Positions 1 through 12,228 of a DNA stretch of 64,000 bases are shown piece by piece. The stretch covers positions 124,001 through 188,000 of the forward strand of contig JAHLKC010000050.1 in assembly GCA_025449115.1 (NCBI GenBank). Reading direction: 5' to 3'. How positions within the stretch are numbered: the stretch's first letter is position 1; each line of letters begins with the position of its first letter. The notes below the pieces were generated by a model. That model ran no database searches. It saw only the letters and a list, made by a program, of their open reading frames with translations, and was not told the DNA's origin. Source of the stretch: Chytridium lagenaria (Eukaryota; Chytridiomycota; Chytridiomycetes; Chytridiales; Chytridiaceae). Both the position numbers and the translations under genes were made by a program.

Positions 1-1465
1 AGTGTATAATGTTATAAACGATGTGCTTCAGGAAAACGATCTGTCTCTTAAAACGGACATGATGCCCTAAAAATGTCTTACTGATAACTTAGCTATTGTG
101 CCGTTGCAATCTTTTTCTGCGTTATTGACGGAGAAAAGGATGAGTCCTTTCAGCCTGCAAGACGAAACCAAATGTAGTTCTATTCAACGTTATTCCGCGT
201 TGATGACACAAATGTCACTATGACGATGCCTAACGTTTATCACTGCCCGGCGGTGAACAAAGCGGTTTGATCCCTTCACTCAGCTTTGCGTAGGAACACA
301 GGAAGCGCCAAAGGTGTACCCCTTTTTCCCAACGATCATACAGCCTGTGTTTTATGAGTGATATAAAATACCTCAACACACTATAATTACTGTTTGCTCC
401 CTTTTGGTCATTGTCAACCCCTCTCCAAATAACAAACTTCCAACATCTCCACCATATTCCCCTTCACCATCCCTATCGAGAAGCACGCTCCATTTGCGCG
501 TGTTCGGGATTCTTGGAGCTTTGCCTCAATCACTTTCGAATGACGCCAGCGGATATTAGATGAACGTGCGTCCCATTCACCGTACGGTTTACTATCTTTT
601 GCGCTTCCAAAACATTGTTGCAAAAACGTTTCCTTACTCCTTGTTTTGACATGCACAGGCGTCGCCGCTACTTTCAAAACACAATCATATCGATCAAGTG
701 ACGCGAATGTGCAAAAATAAAACCGCATGTATTCGAGGTTTGCTTCTCCAGCCGGATCATAGAGCCAAGACGTTTACGCCATCGTTATCTTTTCATAGAT
801 ATCAACCCTTCCCCCCCCCTGAACAGAACCTAAAAAAAAAGTCAACACTGCAAAAGAATACACACGAATCCCTCACACCGAAAATACCCCAACCGCCAAG
901 GTTTACACGGAACGAATCGTGTCAGTCGTTCCGACCTTTTCTCCATAGCTCATAAAGTCTTTCCCACCCTTCCCAAACATGACACCACTAAGCAAACACA
1001 AAAATCATTTCATATACGGCACATCAACAACTCCATAAAAAAAAGGGCTTTCGACAAACGCCGCGATTCATCACAACTACCAAGAAAATCAAAAACCCAA
1101 TCACGTCTATTAATAAAATGGCCGAAAGAAACGACTTTCAAAAAAAAAGTAAATCAAACACAACTACCATAGCCGAAACCAAAAAGGGCGTACTTCTAAA
1201 AAAGGAAAATGGGGAGGTGGACGAACTTGAACAGGAGGGGGGGCAAAATCGAATGCAGGCCACGAAAAAAAAAAAAAAAAAGGGAATGAAAAAAAAAACG
1301 AACCGAAAAAAGAAAGTTAAAAAAAGAAAATCGAGAAAACGCGTACAATCAACCAAAAAAAAACCACAAAAAAAAACGAATCAACCGCGAAAAGGGGGGA
1401 AAAAAAAGGGGGGACAAAAGAAAAAAAAAAGGAAAGATCGCGATGGGGATCAGACACGCCACACT
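1..1465. other. Left-edge intergenic region, no supported gene
   Basis: No recognisable gene. A 104-codon minus-strand reading frame at 414-728 has an ATG but no family resemblance that I can see, so it stays unassigned. From about 1118 to 1440 the plus strand is extremely A- and G-rich with long A runs. Read on the opposite strand this is a T-rich tract just past the stop of the neighbouring minus-strand SH3 gene, as expected for its 3' untranslated or termination region. Confidence 0.6.
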
Positions 1466-2139
1466 CTAACCCCTCTGCTCCCCCCTCTCCGTATACATCG
1501 TCTCCCTAAATCCAGCCGGCGGTCCAAACATACTCGACCCTCTCTGCTTGATGGAGAAACTCGCGCGATTCGGATCCGCACCATCCTCTGACGCAGAGGA
1601 GGCGGTGGCAGCGTGTGAGGAGCGTCAGTGTCCATAGAGTAAGGGGCGACACAGGCAAGAGGGAAAGAACCTTCTTGCTTGGTGGTCATGTTAAAGCCAT
1701 AGACCCATCCATCGTCAAAGGTGCATTTCACAATGACGGGTCGCCAACGTCTGGGAAAAGAGAAAGGGTTAAAAACGGGAATTTTTTTATAAAAAAAAGG
1801 GAGGGTTGGTGTTTCAGAAAACGAAAAAAAAAAAGGTAGGCGGGGAAAAAGGAAAGCATAAAGCGTGAACGCGAGGTATGAAGAAACAAAATACGGGAAA
1901 AAGAGACTTACAAAGATAAATCTCATCAGAGAGGTTGGGAACGTAATTAAATACCGCCTCCATGGTCTCTGCAATCTGTCCACCCGCATCCGGACCTCCC
2001 ATCATATGAACACCAGCCGGCACACCAGCACCCGCACCCGCACCCGCACCCATCTCAGCACCCCACCGCCAGCGGTAGACGGCATCTGATCCATAATAGG
2101 CGAGCCGCCCGAGATCTCCACCTGGTTCAAGGCATACTG

Positions 2140-2175
<36 letters not shown>

Positions 2176-3344
2176 ATAAGGTTGCGGTGTAGGCTGCTTG
2201 TACTGTTGCTGCTGCTGCTGTTGCTGCTGTTGCTGTTGATCACCATAAGCCGAGTCATTCAATGCCGCGAATCCAGGTCCTGCACCGGGTTGCATGGCTT
2301 TGGCCGTGTTGGAGGCGTTGCGACGACGACGCGCGCAGAGGAAGATGCCGACGACAAGGGCGATGAGGACAACGGTTCCACCGACGATGGTGCCAATGAA
2401 GATGGGGAGGGAGAGACCGAGGATGGTGGAGTCTGAGGAGGCGGCCTGGGAGGCGGAGGCTGCGGGTGAGGTTGTTGTTGTCACGGGAGGTTGGGTGGAG
2501 GTTTGAACAACGGTTGAAGAGGTGGGACGTGGAGCGACAGTGGTGGAACGAGAGGTGGTTGAGGCGGTGAGAGGGGAGGTGGGGAAAACGAATCCGGCAA
2601 CGTTAGCGCAGCAACTGTCGGGGGTTGACGAGGAGGAACAAAAAGTTAAAGCGGATTCGGGGAGTTGGAAGCCGCAGTTGGCGTCTTCACCGGCAGCGGC
2701 AATGGTCACGTTTCGGATGCAGGTTCCAGTGGTAAAATCGACAGTGAGATTGTTGACATAGCTGGACAATTGGGTTAAAAGGCGTTCACGGTATTCACGT
2801 TGAGCGTCGGATGGGGTTGCGGAACAGATGGAGGTGTTGCTGTAGATGGCAGAAATGCTTTCAATGAATGCTTGGCCAGAGCTACTGCAAAGAGTGGAGG
2901 CGACACCGTTTGGGTTGCATCCGTTTAAGGTACCGACGGCAACGTAGAATCCGCAAACGTGGATGCATAGTAACGGAGAGAGTTTTGAGTGTATCCGGGA
3001 CATCCGTTGGCAGCTTGGAATCCAGAGACGGCAGCATCACCGGTGACGAGGGAAGCCATGTAAGCTTCAAAGGAGGCAAGGTCGCTGTATGGACGGCCCT
3101 CACCTTCCGACGGAATGGAAATGGAGGCATCTGAAAAGAACAAGAGACCAAAAGAGAAGATGCATTAGATTGGGAAGATCCTATACAGGAGTGAATGCAT
3201 CCAGAGTAGAACAGGTAAATAGACATTACCAGCCCAAGGACTGCAAAACTCGGAACCGGCGAGGGGCAGACATGATGATTGTGCCATGACAGCGATAGGA
3301 GCACTGATCAGGAGGAGGCTGACCAACGAGGAAACGACTACCAT
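1466..3344 (-). CDS. Single-pass membrane protein with cysteine-rich ectodomain and cytoplasmic SH3 domain (paralog 1)
   Basis: The start at 3344 gives a clear signal peptide (a VVVSSLVSLLLISAP core ending near AVMAQ), then a short exon with CLPLAGSEFC. An intron at 3131-3229 follows. The ectodomain has paired cysteines (CPGY, TFCGF, CSSS, DSCC..VAGF), a Thr/Ser-rich stalk, a transmembrane helix (IFIGTIVGGTVVLIALVVGIFL) stopped by RRRR, and a poly-Gln stretch. The C-terminus is an SH3 domain: FNYVPNLSDEI, an intron at 1751-1911, then KCTFDDGWVYG and EGSFPLACV. At least three or four single-base breaks interrupt the frame (near 2957, 2060, 1735 and 1590). The neighbour at 4825 is a diverged paralog on the opposite strand with an intron at the same place in the SH3 domain. 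By architecture it is a surface sensor or adaptor; ligand and partners are unknown. Confidence 0.8.
2131..2242 (-). repeat. CAG/CAA tract coding poly-Gln in SH3 paralog 1
   Basis: On the coding (minus) strand two runs of CAG/CAA codons encode two poly-Gln stretches separated by YKQPTPQPY. They lie between the transmembrane segment and the SH3 domain. Such tracts readily change length. Confidence 0.85.
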
Positions 3345-4824
3345 GGGAGGTGGGTGAATGAGGTTGGATTCGTTTCGTTTCGTTTCGTTCCTTTCGTTGT
3401 ATGGTTTCCGTTATGGCCTCTACAGTCAGTTTATTTTAATATGTATGTAGCTGAAAAGAAAAATGCTGTGGAGGGTGTTTGTGCGTTGCGACAAGAACTT
3501 CTTTTTTAAAAATTTATCCCATTTGTATAACGATAGCGAGTTGAAGAAGGTAGTCAAAGCTTATTACCTTGGGCAACTGCAGTAGTTGAGAATATGGACG
3601 TGTGTTGGGATGCAGGTGGCAAGTGAGGAAAGGGGGGATGGGGGACATGAGCAGGTATGAGAGAGGTGTGAGGTAGTTTGTAGAGGCTTATGAGACGTGT
3701 GTCTGAGGGGTCAATGCATGGTAATGGTAGGATTGATGTATTAGAGGCGATGAAAGAATATGGTTGACTAACTAGTGAGTAGAGCAGAGTAGAGTAGAGT
3801 AGAGTAGAGTGAGTTTGTGAATGTAGAGCACCTCTGTATGTATGTATGTATATATGTACAAGTATTATTATTTATTGGTATATACCAGTATTTATATAGT
3901 TGATTGTAGTAGTAAGTAGTTCTTTTGTACGTGTAATATGTACATATTCCAAAATAAACACATACATAATAAATATGAGATATTGAAAAAGCATATGCAC
4001 TTGCACTATATAAATAATAGAGGACATCATTAGAAATGTGTAAAATATAATAATCTTTGCGTTATAAAAAAACAACTTTTCTATATACAAATTATTTATA
4101 TTTAGTAGGTGTATAGGTGATGTATTTAAAAGAGATGGGATGGATGCATGGATGGATGATGGATGGATACAACACTTGAAACTATACACCTAAAAGGTGT
4201 GTGTGTGTGTGTGTGCCGCACATTTTATATAATAATATTTTATTTTATTTATAACTATAACTAGGTAACACATATATAATATATTTATTACGATTAAAAA
4301 TTAAAAGAAAAACTGCCCCCATTAATCAACACCACCACCACCACCACCACCTTCATCATTATACATTCATCATCATCATCATCAAATATCATAAAGTCAT
4401 CAAGGCAAAACAAGGCCCACGTATACCATACATACTGAGTGACTGAGTGAGCGAGTGACTGAGTGAGTGAGTGAGGTTGGGGGGTGTGTGTGTTCATCAA
4501 TCCATCATCTTCAATCATCAACCATCATCATCATCAACAACATACCATAGTCATCCCATCACCATCCACTGTCAACACCTTGCAGTATCTCTCTCGCTCT
4601 CTCTCTCTACCACATCACTACAACAAGTATACCTTCTTTCTTTGGTATATAGTGAGTGTCTTTTCTCTTTCTCTATGATCTCTCTCTTCTTTTCATTCTA
4701 ACCCTCTCCCCCCCTGTAAAGTCTCCCAAGACATATTAGAGACCACCCAAACCAGCAAAAAGCGTCTCCCATCCGTCAACAGCATTACTGTTCATTTTAT
4801 ACCAGATTAGAAAAGGATTGAACC
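3345..4824. other. Divergent intergenic region between the SH3 paralogs, with simple repeats
   Basis: About 1.5 kb separates the two head-to-head starts. It holds short tandem repeats: AGAGT near 3783-3810, TATG near 3837-3852, ATGG near 4140-4165, GT near 4198-4215, CCA and TCA triplets near 4330-4385, and GAGT near 4440-4475. AT-rich DNA lies at 3850-4300. I see no coding signal. Promoters for both genes must lie here, but no specific element is identifiable. A missing first exon of the plus-strand paralog could lie just upstream of 4825. Confidence 0.55.
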
Positions 4825-7814
4825 ATGTCGGTGCCTGCGGGTTGCATTAGACTGGAAGGGTCAAATGCCTGTCCAGAGTTTCAAAGTAGGTCTTGTTGTT
4901 TTTCTTTTGATCAAGAGTTTTTGGTGCGGTTGAGTAGCAAAAGGAGGAAATGGCCACCACGCACCAAAAAAATGCTGCCCCGGGAAACTAATACCACATC
5001 TCTCCTAGACGCTCTCGTCAGCATCGCCAACGTCCCCTTCACCGACGTTGCCACTTTTGATACCTACATCCTTGACCTCGATTCCCTCATGACGCTCGGC
5101 TTTGACTGTCCAACCTACGCTAGGACCTCGCTCCAATTTTACCAAACCACCTGGTGCGCCTTCCTCGTGGATGCGTCGATTGAACGATGTGGAGAGAATG
5201 GGGTCAACCAGGTTTGCAGTAACAGGGTGGACATGTTTCAGAAGACGCTGGCGGCGGCGTTTGCGGATGCGACGCAGTGTAACCCTGTTGGAGGGGCGGA
5301 TGCGGTTCGACAACGGGGGGAGACGTTGACAAGTATGGAGTTGTTGGCGAGTAGGGTTAGGGAGAGTAACCCGTGCGTGGATGGAGTTGGCACAGATTTG
5401 ACACAGTGTGGTGAGTACCCTTTGTTTTAAATCCTTTTTGTTGAAGTCTATGAATGGGTTTCATGGGGCATGCGCAAGGTGGTTTCGAGGGATGGTTAGG
5501 CGCGTGTGTTTGTTTTGGGTTGATGTGGTGACCAAGGTCGTTCGGGGAAGGGAAAATATAGACTTATTTTTATCCGTTCCCCGGCCTTCAGCGCTTCATT
5601 CTTGCCACAACACGCCCATAATCGTTACCCTCGAACCTTGATCGCTCCTCTATTGCTTCAACCCTTATTATAGTTTGTGCTGACAGTCATCAACTGTCAT
5701 GTCTGCACCCAAATTTTCTCTATTTCCGTCACGTCACACAATGCCGTTCTCCCTTGTAACACCCCACGCTAAAAACCGTCTTTCAAACAACCAACAGGTT
5801 TCTCAGACCCCGCTAACGCCATCACCTACTGCGAGACCGCCAGCCAAATCGACAGCTGCTGTGGTCGCGTCGCAGGATTCACTGGTCCCACCATCCCGGC
5901 CTCCACCGTTGTTGCCCCCGTCATCCCCTCTGCACCCGCCGCTCCAGCCGGCCCCGCGCGTCCCAATAACAGTCTAACCCCAGCCCCCACCAACAACGCG
6001 ATAGGCGGCGCAGCTGCCGTCCCCACCACCACCACCACGCCATCCTCCTCCTCCTCCTCCTCCCCAAACTTCCTCCTCATAGGCGGCGCAGCAGGTGGAG
6101 TTGTTCTCCTCGTCGTCATCATCACGGTCTCCATGTTGATCATCAAGAAACGTCGTGGAAGCTCTTCCCGACGCGTGTCGATGGAGGCTGTTGGGTTGGC
6201 GGATATGGGTGGTGAGAAGGTGGCTGCGAGCGTGCCGCCTGGGTTTGTGAAACCTGCTAGTGGACAGTTTGATGAGACTGGACGGTTGATGGCGGATGTT
6301 GCGCCGCCGGGGCGTGGGACGCCTGTGGGTGGGATGCGGCAGGGAGCGGCGATGCCTGGGCAGTCAAAGTATCCGCCGCAGGGGATGCAGCAGCAGGGGA
6401 GGTATCAGCCAACGCCGCCGCCGATGGGGCGCCGCAGGGTGGAATGATGGGAGCGACAAAGGGACAGCAGTCATCGCCGCAGGGATATTCGGGGGGATGG
6501 GAGGACAGCAGTCGCCGCCGCAGGGATATCCGGGAGGAGGTGCGGGGATGCCACCGCCTGAAGTTTTTATGGATGGGGAAGGATGGAGATGTTGGATGTA
6601 ACGATGGAAGTTGTCTACAATTACGTCCCTAACCTTTCCGATGAAGTTCAACTCTGTAAGTTGCCCATTCTTTTCATACCCTTCCTCCCCAACTACCTAC
6701 TCCTCATTTATTAACGCGTTGAATCTTTTTTTTAATCGTTTACTCTAGTTGTCGGTGACCCTGTCCTCGTGAAATGCAAATTCGACGACGGTTGGGGCTA
6801 CGGCATCAACCTGACCACCAACGAAGAAGGCTCCTTCCCTCTCGCGTGTCTCTCTGGTTTCGCCGATCCCCCAGAACCTCCACCCAACGTCCCATCTCTG
6901 AAGCTCCTAGTCTCCGTGTTCGTCAACGCATGTCCTCTATCTACGGTCCCCCTCCCACCTTTAAAACCGGACCATCCAACGGAGCAAGGGACAGTGAGTA
7001 TTATGCACCGGCGACACCACCGCAGGCTGTCAAGAAATCGACCACAAAGAAGTCGACGGCGCAGAGAGCTCCAGTGGAAAGCTTTTACCCGCAGAGTGAA
7101 TATGACGCCGCCGCGCTTCCACAGCCCCAAAGAGTACCCGTCGATTCTTATTACCCTCAATCCGAGTATGACGCTGCCGCGCAACCACAACCGCAACGAG
7201 TGCCCGTAGACTCTTATTACCCTCAATCCGAATATGACGCTGCCGCTCAACCACAACCCCAACGCGTCCCAGTCGACTCTTATTACCCTCAATCCGAATA
7301 TGACGCTGCCGCGCAACCACAACCCCAACGCGTCCCTGTCGATTCTTATTACCCGCAATCCGAATATGACGCTGCTCAACAACGACCTCCCGTCGATTCC
7401 TACTACCCCGAAACCGAATATGACCCAAAGACGCCACAGGGTCAACGTCCACCTGTTGACTCTTATTACCCCCAAACCGGAATATGACCCGAAAACACCA
7501 CAGGGTCAACGACCACCTGTTGACTCTTATTACCCCCAAACCGAATATGACCCAAAGACGCCACAGGGTCAACGACCACCTGTTGACTCTTATTACCCGC
7601 AATCTGAGTATGACCCGAAAACGCCACAGGGTCAACGACCACCTGTTGACTCTTATTACCGCAGAGTGAATATGATGGGAGACAGGGAGTGGATAGTTAT
7701 TATCCTCCCATGCCTGCAAAGAAGGGGGATGGGGAGTATGATAAGGGGAACTTTGAGAGGGTTGAGAGTATGTATGCGCCAACAGAGTCTGGGCAGACGT
7801 ATAGGAATTATTAG
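4825..7814 (+). CDS. Single-pass membrane protein with SH3 domain and Tyr/Pro-rich cytoplasmic repeats (paralog 2)
   Basis: The layout matches the minus-strand paralog. CIRLEGSNACPEF is followed by a cysteine-bearing ectodomain (CPTYARTSLQFYQTTWCAF) and, after an intron at 5411-5797, by DSCCGRVAGF. A Ser/Thr/Pro stalk precedes a transmembrane helix near 6080-6145 (FLLIGGAAGGVVLLVVIITV) with a KKRR stop. A Gly/Pro/Gln linker and an SH3 domain follow (YNYVPNLSDEV, intron 6656-6748, KCKFDDGWGYG, EEGSFPLACL). The tail carries about ten 21-22-residue repeats and ends TYRNY. No signal peptide is visible before the chosen ATG, so the N-terminus is probably incomplete. Frame breaks occur near 6440, 6500, 6595, 6920, 7480 and 7662. 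It is probably a surface receptor or adaptor; the ligand is unknown. Confidence 0.8.
7080..7675 (+). repeat. Coding minisatellite, about ten 63-66-base units
   Basis: Tandem units encode VPVDSYYPQSEYD followed by a variable linker. Early units end AAAQPQPQR (22 residues) and later ones PKTPQGQRP (21 residues), so two subfamilies expanded separately. Units are near-identical at DNA level, indicating recent expansion. It forms the C-terminal tail of SH3 paralog 2. Confidence 0.9.
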
Positions 7815-8982
7815 GTGGTTGAAACAGTGATGTCATGTTCCTTTTCTTTTTTTTTAGTCCCCCGCCTTTCTTTTCTTTTCCATGCGTTTTTGTCGATTCT
7901 GTGGTGGCTTTTATGGGGTGATGGGTTTTTCTTTTCTTTTCTTTCTGCATTCATCTATATTATACATATCCTTTTCTTTTTTTGAAATTTTTGTTGCGAG
8001 TTTGCTGGTCTTGTGGTGTACAAGTTTGTGTGTGTTTTTTGCATTGTTTGCATATGGGTGTTTTTTTTTTTTTGTCTTGCCCAATTTGTTAAAATGAGCT
8101 GTTAATAACGAACAGAGTTTGAATGAGGTTTTCGTTTGTTTAAAAACCTTTTTTTTTTAAAAAAAGCGACGAGACCTTTATAAAAATTGGTGAGTGAAGA
8201 CAACTCGTCGTGTGTGGGCGTGGCGGTCGCTGGCGGAACGTGCAGAGTCGTCGGTGCACGTGGATTTTCTGAATTGTTTCATTGGGGAGGAAATTTGTGA
8301 CAATTTTCTCTAGTTTTTAAATTATTTTACGCGTGCTTTGGTGGTATTGTCCAGAGGTATAAATATGGGAGTTGGAAAAGGTAAATGATCTCCGCCTCGC
8401 CTTATCTTCCAGAACCTCTTTATTGAACTTGAGCCATCCGTTAAAGTCTTTTGGGGGGTGATAACGTTATAGAGTGAAATAATATTTTACACGTTTATTT
8501 GAGGGATAAACGGTGAGTGTGATAGGATTGTATTAGTAGAAGGATGTGAGAATGCGAGGATGAGTGTATGATTGATTGTTGGGTGGATGGATGGATGGTA
8601 TGGGGATGGTGCATAATTAGACTTTTGTCGATTGTCAAAGCTTGAATGATGTGTATAGCTAGACTCTTCATCTCTATTTCTTTCTCCCTCCCTCTCTCCC
8701 TTAATCATCTCCAACGAAGCCATACACCAATTTTCCATCATCTCTTTATCTCGTTATGCATCATCTCCTCTGATCCCATCATCGCATGCCCCCCTCATCC
8801 AATATTCGTTTGACGCCCACCACACCTCCAATAAACAAAACACCAGCACATGGGTCAGCCCTCGCAATCCTATTCGTCTTGAGCCTGTGACTTGTCTCTG
8901 CGAATTGTCACCGAAATCCAATTTGCAAAGATTCCCACACACCATCATATTCATCACCCATCACCTGAAAAAGCTACTAATA
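7815..8982. other. Intergenic region, T-rich 3' flank and ATGG/GAGT repeats
   Basis: Directly after the SH3 paralog the DNA is strongly T-rich (7850-8090), fitting a 3' untranslated or termination region. The rest, to the ATG of the PhoD gene, contains short ATGG repeats near 8585-8600 and no supported gene. Confidence 0.5.
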
Positions 8983-11925
8983 ATGGAGGCACGTCCTTTG
9001 AAACAGGAACAGAAACATCACCACCAGCACGACTACCTCCACAGCGACTTTCAACGGGAAGCAATGATGATGACAACGACGACAACAACAAAATCTGATA
9101 GTGGTGTTGGAGGCACCTTTCAACAACAACAACCTTTGCTTTCATCGCCACATCCACCTCCTACGTCGTCATCACCACATCCTCCTACTCTCAAGCACCA
9201 AGACCAGCAGCATCATCAATATCACCACCATTCATCATACGATCAGAAACAGCAGCCACAACTCCGTCGCAGCAGCATCCTCATGCTCTCCATTAACCCG
9301 TACCCTCTCTCCTCTTCTTCTTCATCACTCTCCCTCACCCCAAACTCCATCACAACCCCACCTCCCTCCATTCGTCTCTTCCCTCAGCGCCACCCCCGTC
9401 GCTACCTCGTCTGCATCTTCCTCCTCCTCATCTCTGGCGCCCGTCTCTCCTCTATCCTTAACCACCACCACAACACCTCAAGACCACCCCCACCCTCCTA
9501 CTCCCCCTCCTCCTCCTCCTTCCAGGAAACACCAGAACCACCACCCCTCCCATCATCAACCCTACAATCAACCTCGTCTACAGATCACATCTCATGCCCA
9601 CCTCCCTGAAAACCTCACCTCGTCAACATCGCCAACAACCTTTAATTGACGATCCAAACAGGATTTGCGTGGATAACCCAGATGCTTGTGTCGGAAGCAC
9701 ATTGGCTTACGTCCCACAACCTACCTTGGAACACGTCCGGACTGCTCAACCCGGTATGCAGTTTCTTCATGGCGTCGCGAGCGGTGACGCACTGTCAGAT
9801 AAAGTCATGTAAGTTTGTCACAACTTAACCACCCTCAACCCACAACCCAACACGCACCGAACAAAAAAAACAAAAAAACAGGCCTAACCTTTCCCATTCA
9901 TCAGAATCTGGACTCGCGTCACCCCACCCCCATCCCGCGACCCTTCAAAACCCCACCCTCCATTCACAGTCCGCTACGACGTCTCCCTCTCCGCCAAAGG
10001 TTTCGATCATACCCTCCCAGGCTCTCCCCCAACCGACCTCTCCGACGCTCCCCCCTCCTCACCGGCCACGTCATCACCGGTCCCGAAGTCGACTACACCA
10101 TTAAAATCGATCTTGAAAACCTCACCCCATCCACCACCTACTACTACCGTTTCAGCGTGAACTCGATCCAATCCCCAACAGGCATGACCCGCACCCTCCC
10201 CATCAACCACACCAACGCGCTCAATTTCGCCGTCGTGTCGTGCTCAAATCTGCCCAGGGGGTATTTCAACGCTTACGCTAATATCGCGAGACGGGAGAAT
10301 GTGGATTTCGTCGTACACCTTGGGGATTATTTGTATGAGTATCGGAATGGGGAGTATGGGGATGGGACGGAGTTGGGGAGAGTGCCATACCCGGATCGGG
10401 AGTTGGTGACGTTAGAGGATTATAGGTTGAGACATGCTCAGTATAAGGAGGATCAGGATTTACAAGCACTGCATAGAGTCAAGCCTTGGTATGTCATATG
10501 GGGTGAGTTCATTTCCAAAATTGTCTCTATAAACCCTCCCCCGCCCGCCCGAAAACGGTCCGGTCCTATACCACTTTATTTTTTGATCAAAAAATATAAA
10601 AGCAATGATATGCTAACTAAACTATAATCACTAGATGACCATGAATTCATCGACAACTTTTGCTGGCGGCGATTCCACCGCCTGGACCAGCAGCCCCCGC
10701 ATGCCCTCCGCCCTCCGCGCCTACTTTGAATACCTCCCGATCCGTGAATCCCCTCTCCGCACCTCCATCTACCGCACCTTCCACTTTGGTTCCCTCATGG
10801 ACCTCATCCTCCTCGACACACGCATCATAGGACGTGACGAATCGGGTGTCTCCAACACCACCCTTCTTGAAAGCGAGTCGCGAACGATATTAGGGGAGGA
10901 GCAGGAGAAGTGGTTGGAGGGGGAGTTGAGGGAGAGTGTGAAGAGGGATACCAAGTGGAGGTTTTTGGGGAATCAGGTGGTGTTTGCGACGATGGATCAT
11001 TGGGGGGTTGGGATTAATGCGGATGCTTGGGATGGGTATCCGGCGAATCGAAGGCGGGTGATGGATTTTTTGGTGAAGGAGAAGGTGGATAATGTCGTTA
11101 TATTGACGGGAGAGTAAGTATTTTAGCATTTTCTTTAATCTTACTTAATAATTTTTTCTATTTTATTTTATTTTTATTTTTTTCTCTTACGACCCGTCGA
11201 TCATGGGAACGAAAACCAACTTTAAACAGTTCTCAGTAAAACTAACAACTTCCTCTCACCTTCAGCATCCACACCTCCCTCGCCTTCAACGTCCCTATCG
11301 ACCCCTGGAACACCACCACCTACGACCATCCACCGGCCAAGGCTCCCACCTCGTCGAATTCGTCTCCCCCTCCGTCACCTCCCCCTCCCCCCTCGAATCC
11401 ATCCATCTCGGTTTCCTCAACCCCCTCGCAGAACGTCTCCTCCTCTCAGCCGAACCCCACCTCAAATACATTGATCTCAGTCGTCGCGGCTACATGCTGC
11501 TCGACGTGACCGAGGAACGGGTGGTGTGCGAGTATTGGTATCCTGTCACTGTGAGACGACGCATGGGGGAGGAGGTGTTGGGGGCTCGTGTTGAGACTAC
11601 AAAGGGGAGTGGGAGGATTACGAGGATGGAGGTGTTTGAGGGGGAGGGAGAGGGGGCGCCTGTGCAGGTCAAGGCGCAGAATATGTTTTCGAGTGGTGGG
11701 GAGATGGTGACGCGTGAATCCCTTCATTTGTCCGCCATATATTTTTGTTTGTTTTTGTTTTGCATATTAATTGTACTCTACAGTTTCATATCTTCCTTGC
11801 AGGTTTCATCACAAATGTGTTTTGTTTATATTGTTGTTTTTTGTACCTCTTCTCATCTGTCACTTTTCATGAACACGTCTTGTTTGCATTTCTTGTGTTG
11901 GTCGGACGTTGAGCTTGGTTGTTAA
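8983..11925 (+). CDS. phoD: PhoD-type alkaline phosphatase / phosphodiesterase with N-terminal membrane anchor
   Basis: The N-terminal half is low-complexity Gln/His/Ser/Pro followed by a hydrophobic segment (RRYLVCIFLLLISGARLS), so this looks like a type II membrane or secreted enzyme. The catalytic part carries PhoD family signatures in order: HGVASGD, IIWTRVTP (across an intron at 9809-9904), VVSCSN, VVHLGDYLYEY, WDDHEFIDN (intron 10503-10634), NQVVFA, LTGDIHTS (intron 11114-11265), then VEFVSPSVTS and DLSRRGYMLLDVT. The metal-binding Asp, Asn and His of these motifs are present. PhoD enzymes release phosphate from phosphodiesters or monoesters, typically outside the cell and Ca-dependent. 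Frame breaks lie near 9600-9650, 10060 and 11330. The open frame runs to 11925, but coding composition fades after about 11715, so the true end may be there. Confidence 0.85.
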
Positions 11926-12228
11926 TATTTGCTCAACCGTCCAGGAAAAACTTCCCAAATATTATAAAAAAAATAGCATCAAAACTTCCCTGAAAAAGTA
12001 TCAAAATCTTTTCTCAATAATATCTCAAGAAATGAAAATTGCATCCACGCATATTCACTCCCTCTTTTTTTCATTCGCCTATTTCTATATACACACCACA
12101 ACCGGAAGAATAATAAAAACAAAAAACGGAACAGGAAAAAAGTTGGGCTAGGGCGTACTCGACAGGTCATTTAGCAACAATATATGCTTAAAAATATATA
12201 TATATAAAAACACAATCACCAATTCCAT
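11926..12228. other. Convergent intergenic region
   Basis: A-rich and TA-repeat-containing DNA between two converging genes. No coding signal; probably holds both 3' ends. Confidence 0.5.

Noticed and set aside
1118..1591. Open frame coding a Lys-rich basic protein
   Set aside because: It arises from long A and AG runs on the strand opposite the 3' end of the SH3 gene; no ATG context, motif or splice support.
6798..7950. Long minus-strand frames across the Tyr/Pro repeat
   Set aside because: They are antisense shadows of the minisatellite; the plus strand continues a conserved SH3 protein.
9101..9649. Second plus-strand frame of 182 codons in the PhoD N-terminus
   Set aside because: Low-complexity His/Ser/Pro shadow; it does not join the catalytic motifs.
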